A DNA stretch of 64,000 bases from positions 3,835,501-3,899,500 of the forward strand of contig NZ_FMHT01000003.1 of NCBI RefSeq assembly GCF_900091585.1. Direction: 5' to 3'. Position numbers and translations under genes: made by a program. The notes below the pieces were generated by a model that made no database searches, was not told where the DNA came from, and was given only the letters and a program-made list of their open reading frames with translations. This document shows positions 16,504 to 24,913 of this stretch, one piece after another. Position 1 is the stretch's first letter. Each line of letters begins with the position of its first letter. Origin of the DNA: Micromonospora nigra. Its GTDB lineage: Bacteria > Actinomycetota > Actinomycetes > Mycobacteriales > Micromonosporaceae.

Positions 16504-17118
16504 GTGGATCTCAAGCTCTTCGGCGAGGTCTTCGTGACCCTGCTGGTCATCGTCGACCCGCCGGGCATGATGCCGATCTTCCTCGCGCTCACCGGTCCGC
16601 TGGCCGCCCGGGACCGTAACCGGGCCGCCTGGCAGGCGGTGGCGCTGGCGCTGGGCGTCATCGTGATCTTCGCGGTGGCCGGCCAGACGCTGCTCGACTA
16701 CCTGCACGTCGACCTGCCGGCGTTGCAGGCCGCCGGCGGGTTGCTGCTCGTCCTCGTCGCACTGGAACTGCTGACCGGCAAGGCCGACGACCCGAGCCAC
16801 CAGACCACCTCCAACATCGCCCTGGTGCCGCTGGGCACCCCGCTGCTGGCCGGGCCGGGCGCGATCGTGGCCACCATGCTCTTCGTGCAGCAGGCCGACG
16901 GCGCGGCGGAGTACGTCGCCATCGCCGCCGCCATCGTCGCCGTGATGCTCACGGTGTGGGTCGTGCTGCGCTACTCGGGCGGCATCGTGAAGGTGCTGCG
17001 CCCCGGCGGCATCGAGGTGCTCACCCGGATCGCCGGCCTGCTGCTGGCGGCCATCGCCGTGCAGCTCATCGCCGACGCTGTCGCCGCGTTCGTGACCCAG
17101 TACGCCACGACGACCTGA
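16504..17118 (+). CDS. MarC-family integral membrane protein
   Basis: A 204-residue protein with six predicted transmembrane helices. It has the family features DPPGMMPIFLALT after helix 1 and NIALVPLGTPLLAGPGAI in the middle. Despite its historical name, the family has no proven transport role. TACGTT (16492-16497) lies 6 nt before the GTG at 16504, giving a leaderless transcript. It is tightly packed between the PHP gene and the RecB-like nuclease. Confidence 0.88.
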   Translation: MDLKLFGEVFVTLLVIVDPPGMMPIFLALTGPLAARDRNRAAWQAVALALGVIVIFAVAGQTLLDYLHVDLPALQAAGGLLLVLVALELLTGKADDPSHQTTSNIALVPLGTPLLAGPGAIVATMLFVQQADGAAEYVAIAAAIVAVMLTVWVVLRYSGGIVKVLRPGGIEVLTRIAGLLLAAIAVQLIADAVAAFVTQYATTT

Positions 17119-17163
17119 CCGCCTGCGCGACACTGTCGGGGGTGGATGGCAGGATCTTCAGGC

Positions 17164-18102
17164 GTGCGACGACCCTCCCCACCCGGCCGGAACTCCGCGG
17201 CGGGCGGCCGGGCGCCCCGGCCCCGCGACGCCCAGCCCGAGCAGCTCGGCTTCGAGGGCATGCCCGAGCGGCTGTTCGTCTGCACCCCCAGCAAGCTGGG
17301 CGCGTTCGAAGACTGCCCCCGCCGCTACCGCTACGCGTACGTCGACCGGCCCGCGCCGCCCAAGGGCCCGCCGTGGGCACACAACTCGCTCGGTGCGAGC
17401 GTGCACACCGCCCTGAAGAACTGGTATGCGCTGCCCGTCGACCGCCGGCGCCCGGAGGTGCTGCCCACCCTGCTCAAGGGCACCTGGGTCCGCGAGGGCT
17501 ACCGCGACGACGAGCAGGAGCGCGCCGCGTACCGGCGGGCGCTGGGCTGGCTGGAGGCGTACGTCGACGGGCTCGACCCGGCCGACGAACCCGTCGGCGT
17601 GGAGCGGGTGGTCGCGGTGAAGACGGGGGTGCTGGCGTTCAACGGCCGCACCGACCGGATCGACTCCCGCCCGGGTGAGCAGGGCTCCGAGCTGGTCATC
17701 GTCGACTACAAGACCGGCCGCACCGGGTTGGACGCGGACGACGCGCGCGGCTCTCAGGCGCTGGCCCTGTACGCGTACGCGGCGGAGCGGGTCTTCCGCC
17801 GGCCCTGCCGGCGGGTCGAGCTGCACCACCTCCCCACGGGCACGGTCGCCGGGCACGACCACACCACCGACTCGCTGGCCCGCCACCTGTCCCGCGCGGA
17901 GGGCGCGGCCCGCGACATCATGGCCGCGGAGCGGGAGGTCGCCGACGGCGCGGACCCGGACGCGGCCTTCCCGACCGCGCCCGGCCCGCGCTGCGGCTGG
18001 TGCGACTACCGGCGCGCCTGCCCGGCCGGCGCGCAGGCCCCGGGCAAGGAGCCGTGGGCGGCCGTCGAGCGGTTGGCGGAGCCGGCGGCCGGCGAGGGCT
18101 GA
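17164..18102 (+). CDS. RecB-like PD-(D/E)XK nuclease with Fe-S cysteines
   Basis: A 312-residue protein of the Cas4/AddB/RecB nuclease type. SKLGAFEDCPRRYRYAY carries the first cysteine, GASVHTALKNWY follows, then GRTDRID and VIVDYKTGR supply the catalytic Asp and Lys, and CGWCDYRRAC gives three further cysteines. The four-cysteine arrangement predicts a 4Fe-4S cluster locking the domain. It is stand-alone, without helicase or CRISPR genes nearby. CAGGAT (17150-17155) precedes the GTG at 17164 by 8 nt; an ATG at 17146 is in frame. In actinobacteria similar genes are annotated as RecB family exonuclease. Confidence 0.8.
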   Translation: MRRPSPPGRNSAAGGRAPRPRDAQPEQLGFEGMPERLFVCTPSKLGAFEDCPRRYRYAYVDRPAPPKGPPWAHNSLGASVHTALKNWYALPVDRRRPEVLPTLLKGTWVREGYRDDEQERAAYRRALGWLEAYVDGLDPADEPVGVERVVAVKTGVLAFNGRTDRIDSRPGEQGSELVIVDYKTGRTGLDADDARGSQALALYAYAAERVFRRPCRRVELHHLPTGTVAGHDHTTDSLARHLSRAEGAARDIMAAEREVADGADPDAAFPTAPGPRCGWCDYRRACPAGAQAPGKEPWAAVERLAEPAAGEG

Positions 18103-18152
18103 CGCGCTCGTTCGGGACGCGGGAAGGGGTCAGGCCCGGAGGGGTGACCGGT

Positions 18153-19013
18153 TCAACCGGCGACCGTGCCGGTGAGACGGGCCGCCCGCTCCTTCGCGGC
18201 CTGCTGCATCGGCCCCTCCCGGTAGCGGCGGGGCACGGCGGCCAGAGCGAGCCGCAGCGTGCGGACGGTCAGGTCGGCGGACAGCGCGGTCGTGGGTAGG
18301 CCGAGCCCTCCGTAGAGCCGCCGGGCCCAGGCCGGCAGCAGCGCGAGGGCGGTCCCGGCGATGCCCAGGTACGCCCACCGGGGCGGCCCCAGGTTGAGCC
18401 CCACCCTGGCTGGCAGGCTGAGCTTCCACGGCAGCGGCGGAGCGGTCAGGAACAGTGCCGTCTCGGCGGCCTCGCGGGTCATCCGCAGTTCGGGTCGTAC
18501 GCTGCCGTAGTAGGTCGCCACCTCGGCGGCGGTGCCCGGCACGCTGTCCGGGTCGAGACCGACCAGGGCGGCGGCACGGCGCTGCTCGCCGTAGTAGCGG
18601 TCCACCTCGTCGTCGGTCAGCGACAGGCCGGCCCGGCGGGCGGTGTCCAGGAACGATTCCACCTCGGTGACGTGCACCCACCGGAGCAGGTCGGGTTCGT
18701 CGACGCGGAACCGCTCCCCGGTGGCGGGATCGACAGCGGTCATCCGGGCGTGCAGCCGGCGCAGCCGGCTCCCTGCTGCCTCCGCCTCGGCGGTGGTGCC
18801 GTAGACGGTGGTGCCCACGTAGGTGGCGGTGCGCACCAGCCGGCCCCAGGCGTCCGTTCGGTAGTTGCTGTTCTGCGCCACCCCCGCCATGGCCCGGGGG
18901 TGCAGCGCCTGGAGGTAGAGCGAGCGCAGGCCGGCGACGATCAGGATCGGCTCCTCGTGCAGTTTCCACGTGACCGATCCGGGACCGAAGAGGCCGAGGT
19001 CGTCGGATTCCAC
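18153..19013 (-). CDS. MpaB/DUF2236-family oxygenase
   Basis: A 286-residue protein with the family features GPGSVTWKLHEEP, LRSLYLQALHPRAMAGVAQNS, RWVHVTEVESFL and YYGEQRRAAAL. The group includes rubber oxygenases and the fungal MpaB, which are probably haem proteins oxidising hydrophobic substrates. The GTG at 19013 is preceded by CACGCT at 6 nt, a near-consensus leaderless box; the frame is open further to 19190 with a low-complexity extension. It is convergent with the RecB-like gene, 50 bp away, and no terminator hairpin with a U-run is visible between them. Confidence 0.75.
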   Translation of the reverse strand: MESDDLGLFGPGSVTWKLHEEPILIVAGLRSLYLQALHPRAMAGVAQNSNYRTDAWGRLVRTATYVGTTVYGTTAEAEAAGSRLRRLHARMTAVDPATGERFRVDEPDLLRWVHVTEVESFLDTARRAGLSLTDDEVDRYYGEQRRAAALVGLDPDSVPGTAAEVATYYGSVRPELRMTREAAETALFLTAPPLPWKLSLPARVGLNLGPPRWAYLGIAGTALALLPAWARRLYGGLGLPTTALSADLTVRTLRLALAAVPRRYREGPMQQAAKERAARLTGTVAG

Positions 19014-19223
19014 CGCCCAAGCGTGCCACGCCCGCGGCGGGTCTGCCCGGCCTGCGTGGCCTGCGGCTGTCCCGACGGTCGACCGCGCGGCGGCGGGACC
19101 GGCCGGCGTCGCCTGAACCGTGCCCACCCGTGCTGCGGGTAGCCGGATGACGACTCTGGGCGGGGAGGCCGGTTCGCCGTACGCTGGCACCTCCGCGACC
19201 CGCGACTACCCCCGGAGATGGCG

Positions 19224-19706
19224 ATGTTCGAACAGGTGTTGGGCCTACCGATGCACGTCCTGGTGATCCACGCCGCAGTGGTGTTCGTGCCGCTGCTCGT
19301 CGTCCTCGCCGTGGCGTACGCAGTGCTGCCCCGGTTCCGCAGGCGCCTCGACTGGGCGGTGGCGGCGTTGGTGGTGGTCGCGCCGCTGACCACGTGGGTG
19401 GCGGTGCAGTCCGGCGAGGCCCTCCACCGGCGGCAGATCGAGCGCGGTTTCTCCGGCGAGATCCTCGACAAGCTCGCCGAGCACCAGCGTTACGGCGACG
19501 CCCTGTTCCTCTACACCGTGCCGCTCGCGGTGGTGGTCGCACTGCTCCTGGTGGCGACCAGTGGGCACGCCCGGGTGCCGGCGCTGCCCCGGTGGGTCGT
19601 CCCCGTGCTGGGCGTGGTGATCGTCGTGCTGGGGGTCGTCACGCTGGTCCACCTCTACCTGACCGGGCACTCCGGAGCCGACGCGGCCTGGGGCAACACC
19701 TGGTGA
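19224..19706 (+). CDS. DUF2231-like four-helix membrane protein
   Basis: A 160-residue protein starting FEQVLGLPMHVLVIHAAVVF, with four predicted transmembrane helices and a conserved His in the first (LVIHAAV), as in DUF2231 proteins that may bind haem. SGEALHRRQIERG and HLYLTGHSGADAAW are further His-containing segments. GGAG sits 6 nt before the ATG at 19224; an ATG at 19218 overlaps the ribosome site and is less likely. Function is not established. Confidence 0.75.
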   Translation: MFEQVLGLPMHVLVIHAAVVFVPLLVVLAVAYAVLPRFRRRLDWAVAALVVVAPLTTWVAVQSGEALHRRQIERGFSGEILDKLAEHQRYGDALFLYTVPLAVVVALLLVATSGHARVPALPRWVVPVLGVVIVVLGVVTLVHLYLTGHSGADAAWGNTW

Positions 19707-19779
19707 ACCGCCGTTCGGCCGCCTGGCCGGGCCGCCCGTCGCGGGCGCGTGCACGTGTCGGCCGTTGTCGGCCGTCTGG

Positions 19780-20163
19780 TCAGAAGACGACCCGGGTGCA
19801 GAGTAGGCAGAGCAGCCCCAGCAGTACGACGCCGGCGACCGCGCCGACGCTCCAGGTGAGCCGCTGGGCCCGCTGCTCGTCGGCGTCGAGCGCGTCCATG
19901 TCCTGAGCCGGCAGCCGGCGGGGCGGGGGGACCTGCACGTGCACCGGCGGACGCCAGCCGGCCGGCGGCGGAACACTGGCCGGTGGGCCGCCGTAGCCTC
20001 CGGACCCACCGCGGGGACCGTCGGGTGGGCTGCCGGTGGCTGTGGGGTGGAACCCGGAACCCGGAGCCCGGTCCGGGGATCCCGTGACGTGCGGCCCGTC
20101 CGCGTCGGAGCCGGGCCGGCGCCACGGGTCGTCGGGGGCCGGTTCGGGTCGGGGGGTCGTCAC
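19780..20163 (-). CDS. proline-rich single-pass membrane protein
   Basis: A 127-residue protein: a Pro/Gly/Asp-rich first 80 residues, a short helix (DMDALDADEQRAQRL), and one C-terminal transmembrane helix (about 103-125) ending in CLLCTRVVF. It looks tail-anchored with the disordered part in the cytoplasm. TAGCGT lies 8 nt before the GTG at 20163, so it is probably leaderless. It is one of five proteins in this window with proline-rich tails fixed to membrane helices. Function unknown. Confidence 0.6.
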   Translation of the reverse strand: MTTPRPEPAPDDPWRRPGSDADGPHVTGSPDRAPGSGFHPTATGSPPDGPRGGSGGYGGPPASVPPPAGWRPPVHVQVPPPRRLPAQDMDALDADEQRAQRLTWSVGAVAGVVLLGLLCLLCTRVVF

Positions 20164-20331
20164 GCCGTCCGACGCTACCAACCGGGGGCGTCGCCCGGCC
20201 GGCGGTACGCGACCGCCGCGCCGAGCCGCCGTTGATCGTGCCCGGTCCCGCAGCGGGTGGTATCGGCGAGCGGGTGGAGTCGGCGCGACAATGTCCGGGG
20301 CGCCGGGTGGGCTGCGCTAACCTTGCCGATC

Positions 20332-20505
20332 GTGAGGACCGAGGATCCCGGGGCGCGCGGCGACGACGACCGCACGGTCGACCTGAGCGACGATTTCGTG
20401 GTGCTGCCCGAGCAGACCGCAGACGACACCGACCGTGGCTGGGGTGAACGCGTCGACGGCAACGACGACTGGCTGCTGGCCGAACGTCCGCCCCACTGGG
20501 GCTGA
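20332..20505 (+). CDS. 57-residue acidic actinobacterial protein
   Basis: GTG at 20332 encodes a small acidic soluble protein with VDLSDDFVVLPEQTADDTDRGWGER and the ending DDWLLAERPPHWG; a RGWGER...RPPHW pattern is, as far as I recall, shared by short proteins in many actinobacteria. TAACCT (20318-20323) stands 8 nt upstream, matching the leaderless pattern seen elsewhere here. It lies convergent with the FmdB-like gene, 39 bp away. Function unknown. Confidence 0.65.
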   Translation: MRTEDPGARGDDDRTVDLSDDFVVLPEQTADDTDRGWGERVDGNDDWLLAERPPHWG

Positions 20506-20544
20506 CCGCCGGGTGCCTGTGGAACTGCTGGCGGCCGGCGTGCC

Positions 20545-20943
20545 TCAGGAGCTGCTGGCGGCCGCCGGTGCCTTGGCCGCCCCGCCGCCCGAGCCCGACC
20601 CGGATCCGCCCGACCCCGAACCGCTCGACGTCGAGCCACCACCCGAGCCACCCGACGAACCGGACGAGGCCGAGGACGAGGACGACGAGCCGGAGTCCCC
20701 GCCGGACGGGGCGTCGGACTTCGCGGGCTTCGCGCCGTTGCCCTTGCCGCCGTTCTCGGAACCGGAGGAACGGGAGTCGGTGCGGTAGAAGCCGGAGCCC
20801 TTGAAGACGACGCCGACGGAGTTGAACACCTTCCGCAGTCGCCCCTCGCACGCCGGGCACTCGGTCAGCGGATCGTCGGAGAAGGACTGCACCGCCTCGA
20901 GCTGGTTGCCGCACGCGGTGCAGGCGTACTGGTACGTGGGCAC
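20545..20943 (-). CDS. FmdB-family zinc-ribbon protein with disordered tail (Ruc/Rv0991c-like)
   Basis: A 132-residue protein. Residues 1-45 form the FmdB zinc ribbon with Cys8, Cys11, Cys29 and Cys32, followed by LRKVFNSVGVVFKGSGFYRTD. Residues 60-132 are almost only Ser, Gly, Ala and Lys. This matches the mycobacterial Rv0991c (Ruc), a redox-regulated chaperone whose disordered tail matters for client binding. GGAGGA precedes the GTG at 20943. A CIRCE operator lies in the 62-bp gap before it, so HrcA heat-shock control is likely. Gene order with 5-FTHF cyclo-ligase, galU, moeA and rimJ is as in mycobacteria. Confidence 0.82.
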   Translation of the reverse strand: MPTYQYACTACGNQLEAVQSFSDDPLTECPACEGRLRKVFNSVGVVFKGSGFYRTDSRSSGSENGGKGNGAKPAKSDAPSGGDSGSSSSSSASSGSSGGSGGGSTSSGSGSGGSGSGSGGGAAKAPAAASSS

Positions 20944-20971
20944 GTTCTCCTCCGGATCGGACGCGGCCGGT

Positions 20972-20998
20972 TTGGCACTCGACGTATTCGAGTGCCAA
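20972..20998 (-). promoter_or_regulatory. CIRCE heat-shock operator (HrcA site)
   Basis: TTGGCACTC, nine spacer bases (20981-20989), GAGTGCCAA: a perfect inverted repeat matching the CIRCE consensus TTAGCACTC-N9-GAGTGCTAA at 16 of 18 positions, the two changes being compensatory. It lies 28 nt upstream of the FmdB/Ruc-like start. Confidence 0.93.
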
Positions 20999-21005
20999 TG
21001 GTGCG

Positions 21006-21671
21006 TCATTGCCCCCCGGTTCGTCCAGCGGACGTGTGGGGCACGACACCCGGCTTCCCGTTCAGCGTACGCAGGCCGTCGGTGGGGGTGACCACCGCGC
21101 GTACGGCACGGTCGTGCGGCGCGGCGGGAAGACGGTCGACCAGTTCGCCGTCGTGCAGGGGAACCACGGTGAGGGTGTCGGCCGGCACCCTCACCAGGGC
21201 CCGGTCGTAGGAGCCGCCGCCCCGACCCAGGCGCAGCCCGCGCCGGTCCACCGCCACCGCCGGCACCACGACCAGCTCCGCCCCGGCCACCGCGGTCATC
21301 CCCAGGCGTGGCCCGGCCGGTTCGCGCATGCCCCGCCCCGCCGCGACGAGGTTCTCGGGGCCCGTCCACGCCCCCCAGTCCAGGTCGAGGTCGTCGCGCA
21401 GCACCGGAAGCAGCAGCCGCGCCCCTGCCGGCAGCGCCCCGGCCAGCACCCCCGGCAGGTCCGGTCCGCCGGGCTCGGTGCCGACCGGCACGTACGCCGC
21501 GACCAGGCGCGGGCGCAGCCGGCGTACCAGGGCCACCAGCTCGGCCTGGACGCGCGCCGCCGCCGTCGCCCGCTGGTCGGCGGTCGAGGCCCGGCGGCGG
21601 GCGAGCACCGCGACCCGCACGGCCCGCTTCGCATCAGCGGTCACTTCTGCTTCTTCCGCAAATTCCGGCAC
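21006..21671 (-). CDS. 5-formyltetrahydrofolate cyclo-ligase
   Basis: A 221-residue enzyme converting 5-formyl-THF to 5,10-methenyl-THF with ATP. It has the N-terminal basic helix KRAVRVAVLARRRA, YVPVGTEPG, and the ATP/folate motif LGRGGGSYDRAL near residue 170. The GTG at 21671 is preceded by GAGGAG at 6 nt; GTG 21644, starting VTADAKRA, is a shorter alternative closer to the family's usual start. The gene is upstream of the FmdB-like gene on the same strand, but a CIRCE site separates them. Confidence 0.85.
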   Translation of the reverse strand: MPEFAEEAEVTADAKRAVRVAVLARRRASTADQRATAAARVQAELVALVRRLRPRLVAAYVPVGTEPGGPDLPGVLAGALPAGARLLLPVLRDDLDLDWGAWTGPENLVAAGRGMREPAGPRLGMTAVAGAELVVVPAVAVDRRGLRLGRGGGSYDRALVRVPADTLTVVPLHDGELVDRLPAAPHDRAVRAVVTPTDGLRTLNGKPGVVPHTSAGRTGGQ

Positions 21672-21757
21672 GCAACACTCCTCACGCAACGCCTGTCTCG
21701 TGGTCGCGCTGTGTCAGCATCGCAGGCATCGGTCGCGCAACTTCCGGGGGGAAAGCG

Positions 21758-23950
21758 TTGACGCTACGCGGGCGGTTGACCGCAGCCTTCCTGGCTGTGG
21801 TGCTCGGCCCGGTGCTGCTCGGCGCGATCTTCATCGCCGCCACCGTCGCCGCCATCGACCGTGGCCGCGCCACCGAACGTCTCGCCGTCGCCGCCGGCGC
21901 CGTACGCACCTCGGTCGACGCCCTCTGCCAACAGCTCCGCGCCGCCGCCGACGCGGTGGCCCTCGCCGATGACCCGGCCAGGGCCGCCGGTCAGGTGGTC
22001 AGCCGGGGGCTCGCCGCCGCCGTGCTGGTCACCGACCCCACCGGGCGGGCCGTGCACGCCACCCCGGACCCCCCGCCCGCGCCCTGGCGGGACTGCGCGG
22101 CGGCCGGGCGGACCGGCGAACCGGTGGGGGCGCTCACCGTCCGGGTGGAGCTGCGCGACACCGCCGGCACCGCGCTGGGTGGCGTCGTCGTCGCGCAGCC
22201 GGTCGATCCGGCCTTCGTGGCCCGTCTCGCGGCGGTGACGGGGGTGGCGGTCACCCTCCTCGACCCCGCCGGGACGCCCGCCCGGGTCGCCCACACCACC
22301 GAGGCGACCGGGGCGCGCGAGGCCGTACTGGCCGCCGCCGGCACCCTGCGCGGCGAGCGCGTCACCGAGACCGACGACGGCCGGTACGTCCGCCTCGCCG
22401 GCCCGGTTGAGGGGCAGCCACTGCCGTTGGTGCTGTCGGTGCCCAGCGGCCAGCCGCCGGGCCTGCACGCCACACTGGTCACGCTGGTGCTGCTCGCCGC
22501 CCTGGCGGCGGTCGCCGTCGCCTGGCGGCTGGCCCGGGTGACCACCCGACCGCTGGTGGAACTGGCCGCCGCCGTGGACCGGGTGGCCGGCGGTGACCTG
22601 ACGCCCCGCGTCCCGGTGCGCACCCACGACGAGATCGGTCGGCTCGCCGGGGCCTTCAACCGGATGACCCGGGAGACCGGCAGTTACGTGGCGGCGCTGA
22701 CCAGCAGTCGCGACCAGCTACGGGGCCATCTCGCGGTGCTCGGTGACACCCTGGCCAGCACCCACGACCTGCAACGCATCCTGCGGGTGATCCTGCACAG
22801 CGCGATCGCGGCGACCGGCGCGCGGGCCGGTGCGGTGCTGCTCACCGACGACGCGGGGACGCTGGTCGCCCGCTGCACCGAGGGGCTGGACGACCGGCCG
22901 ACGCCGGACGGGCCGGTCCGGGTGCCGCTGGGCAGCGGCGTGGTCGGGGTGGTCGCCACCACCGGGCAGCCCCGCCGGGGGCGGGTGGAGGCGTCCTCCG
23001 TCCCGGTGGGCGAGCCGACCTGCCGGACGTACATCGCGGTGCCGTTCGCCGCGCCCGGTGACGACCCGGCGGGTCGCGGCGGCGAGCCGGGCGGACCGGC
23101 GGACCCGGAGCCGACCGGGCGACGTCCCGACGTTGCGCCCGACGGCTGCGGCGGGGGGGCGCTGGGCGTGCTGGCGCTGTACGACCGGCTCGGGGCGGAC
23201 GAGTTCGACGACGACGACCTCGTCACCCTGCGCACCTTCGCCGGGCACGCGGCCGTGGCGGTGGACAACGTCCGGATGCACGAGGAGGCGCAGCGGCTGT
23301 CGCTGACCGACCCGCTGACCGGGCTGTGGAACTACCGCTACCTGCGCGAGTCCCTTCGTCGGGAGGTGGAACGGGCGAGCCGGTTCGGCCGGATGCTCAG
23401 CGTCCTGGCGCTCGACCTGGACCGCTTCAAGCAGGTCAACGACAGCTACGGCCACGCGGCCGGCGACGCCGTGCTGGCCGAGTTCGCCCGCCGGGTACGC
23501 GGCGAGATCCGCGAGGTCGACCTCGCGTTCCGGCAGGGCGGCGAGGAGTTCGTGGTGCTGCTGCCGGAGACCGACGCCCGGGGGGCGGCCACCGTCGCGG
23601 AACGCCTCGGCGCGGCGGTCCGCGGCACGCCCGTACCCGTCGAGGGGCACGCGGACGCCCGACTCGCCGTGCCCATCACCGTCTCCATCGGCATCGCCGT
23701 CTACCCGGACCACGCCACCACCGGTGGGCAGGTGCTGGAGGCCGCCGACGAGGCCCTCTACGCCGCCAAGGCGGGCGGCCGGGACACCTGGCGGGTCGCC
23801 GCCGTCAGCGCCGCACCGCCGACCCGCGAGATCCCGCTGCCGACGGGGGCGCACAGCCCCGACGACGGGCTGCCCCGGGCCGGTGGAACGCCCACCACCG
23901 GCGGCGCGTCTTCCGGTCCTCACCCGCCGCGGCAGAGCCGTGGCCGATAG
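21758..23950 (+). CDS. membrane diguanylate cyclase: sensor-HAMP-GAF-GGDEF
   Basis: A 730-residue protein starting at TTG 21758 (GGGGGA upstream). Helix 1 is at about 6-30, an extracytoplasmic sensor follows to about 225, helix 2 lies near 230-250, then a HAMP domain (TTRPLVELAAAVDRVAGGDL), a GAF domain (about 330-510) and a GGDEF domain (about 530-680). The active site reads RQGGEEFVVLLPE, a catalytically competent GGEEF form, with DPLTGLWNYRYL before it. It should make cyclic di-GMP. No RxxD inhibitory site is obvious. It sits between divergent 5-FTHF cyclo-ligase and galU, genes adjacent in mycobacteria. Confidence 0.88.
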   Translation: MTLRGRLTAAFLAVVLGPVLLGAIFIAATVAAIDRGRATERLAVAAGAVRTSVDALCQQLRAAADAVALADDPARAAGQVVSRGLAAAVLVTDPTGRAVHATPDPPPAPWRDCAAAGRTGEPVGALTVRVELRDTAGTALGGVVVAQPVDPAFVARLAAVTGVAVTLLDPAGTPARVAHTTEATGAREAVLAAAGTLRGERVTETDDGRYVRLAGPVEGQPLPLVLSVPSGQPPGLHATLVTLVLLAALAAVAVAWRLARVTTRPLVELAAAVDRVAGGDLTPRVPVRTHDEIGRLAGAFNRMTRETGSYVAALTSSRDQLRGHLAVLGDTLASTHDLQRILRVILHSAIAATGARAGAVLLTDDAGTLVARCTEGLDDRPTPDGPVRVPLGSGVVGVVATTGQPRRGRVEASSVPVGEPTCRTYIAVPFAAPGDDPAGRGGEPGGPADPEPTGRRPDVAPDGCGGGALGVLALYDRLGADEFDDDDLVTLRTFAGHAAVAVDNVRMHEEAQRLSLTDPLTGLWNYRYLRESLRREVERASRFGRMLSVLALDLDRFKQVNDSYGHAAGDAVLAEFARRVRGEIREVDLAFRQGGEEFVVLLPETDARGAATVAERLGAAVRGTPVPVEGHADARLAVPITVSIGIAVYPDHATTGGQVLEAADEALYAAKAGGRDTWRVAAVSAAPPTREIPLPTGAHSPDDGLPRAGGTPTTGGASSGPHPPRQSRGR

Positions 23951-23959
23951 TCTCGCGAC

Positions 23960-24913
23960 ATGTCGGAGCACTCAGCGAACCCCTCAGCGGCCGCCGCGAC
24001 CGGCCGCCCCCGCGCGGTCAAGGCCGTCATTCCGGCCGCCGGCCTGGCCACCCGGTTCCTGCCGGCCACCAAGGCGGTGCCCAAGGAACTGCTACCGGTG
24101 GTCGACCGGCCCGTGTTGCAGTACATCGTCGAGGAGGCGACCCAGGCCGGGATCGGCGACGTCCTGCTGATCACCGGCCGTGGCAAGACGTCGATGGTGG
24201 ACCACTTCGACCGCCGACCCGACCTGGAGGAACGGCTGGCGAAGAAGCCCGAGCTGCTCGCCGCCGTCAAGCGGACGGAGGAACTGGCCGCCATCTACAC
24301 CTGCCGGCAGCCCGAGCAGCTCGGCCTGGGCAACGCCGTCGGGTACGCCGAGTCGCACGTGGGCGACCAGCCGTTCGCGGTGCTGCTGGGCGACGAGTTC
24401 GTCAAGCCGTCCGAACCGCTGCTGCCGGCGATGCTGGAGTTGCAGGCCCGCACCGGCGGCGTCGTGCTGGCCTTCTTCGAGGTCGACCCGGCCGAGACCA
24501 CGCGCTACGGCATCGCCTCGGTGGAGCCGGCCGAGGCGGAGCTGACCGACGTCGGCGAGGTCGTCCGGGTCACCGGCATGGTGGAGAAGCCGAAGCCGGA
24601 GGACGCCCCCAGCAACCTCGCCGTGCTCGGCCGGTACGTGCTCCCGGGGCGGATCTTCGACGCGATCCGGCGCACGGGGCCCGGCAGCGGCGGCGAGATC
24701 CAGCTGACCGACGCGATGGAGTTGCTGCGCAGCGAAGGCGTCCCGGTGCACGCCATCGTCTACCGGGGAACCCGCTACGACACCGGCATGCCGCTGGGCT
24801 ACCTCCAGACCGTCGTCCAGATCGCCGCCGAACGCGACGACCTCGGCCCCGAGTTCCGCAAGTGGTTGGCCGAGTTCGTCAACACCGACGCGTCGGGCGG
24901 TCCGAGTAGATGA
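23960..24913 (+). CDS. galU: UTP-glucose-1-phosphate uridylyltransferase
   Basis: A 317-residue enzyme making UDP-glucose for glycolipids and polysaccharides. The N-terminal nucleotidyltransferase signature AVIPAAGLATRFLPATKAVPKEL is followed by LLGDEFV and GMVEKPKPEDAPSNLAVLGRYVL, and length is standard. TAGTCT (23948-23953) ends exactly 6 nt before the ATG, predicting a leaderless mRNA, even though the GGDEF stop is only 9 bp upstream. Its stop overlaps the next gene's ATG (ATGA), so the two are co-translated. Confidence 0.95.
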   Translation: MSEHSANPSAAAATGRPRAVKAVIPAAGLATRFLPATKAVPKELLPVVDRPVLQYIVEEATQAGIGDVLLITGRGKTSMVDHFDRRPDLEERLAKKPELLAAVKRTEELAAIYTCRQPEQLGLGNAVGYAESHVGDQPFAVLLGDEFVKPSEPLLPAMLELQARTGGVVLAFFEVDPAETTRYGIASVEPAEAELTDVGEVVRVTGMVEKPKPEDAPSNLAVLGRYVLPGRIFDAIRRTGPGSGGEIQLTDAMELLRSEGVPVHAIVYRGTRYDTGMPLGYLQTVVQIAAERDDLGPEFRKWLAEFVNTDASGGPSR

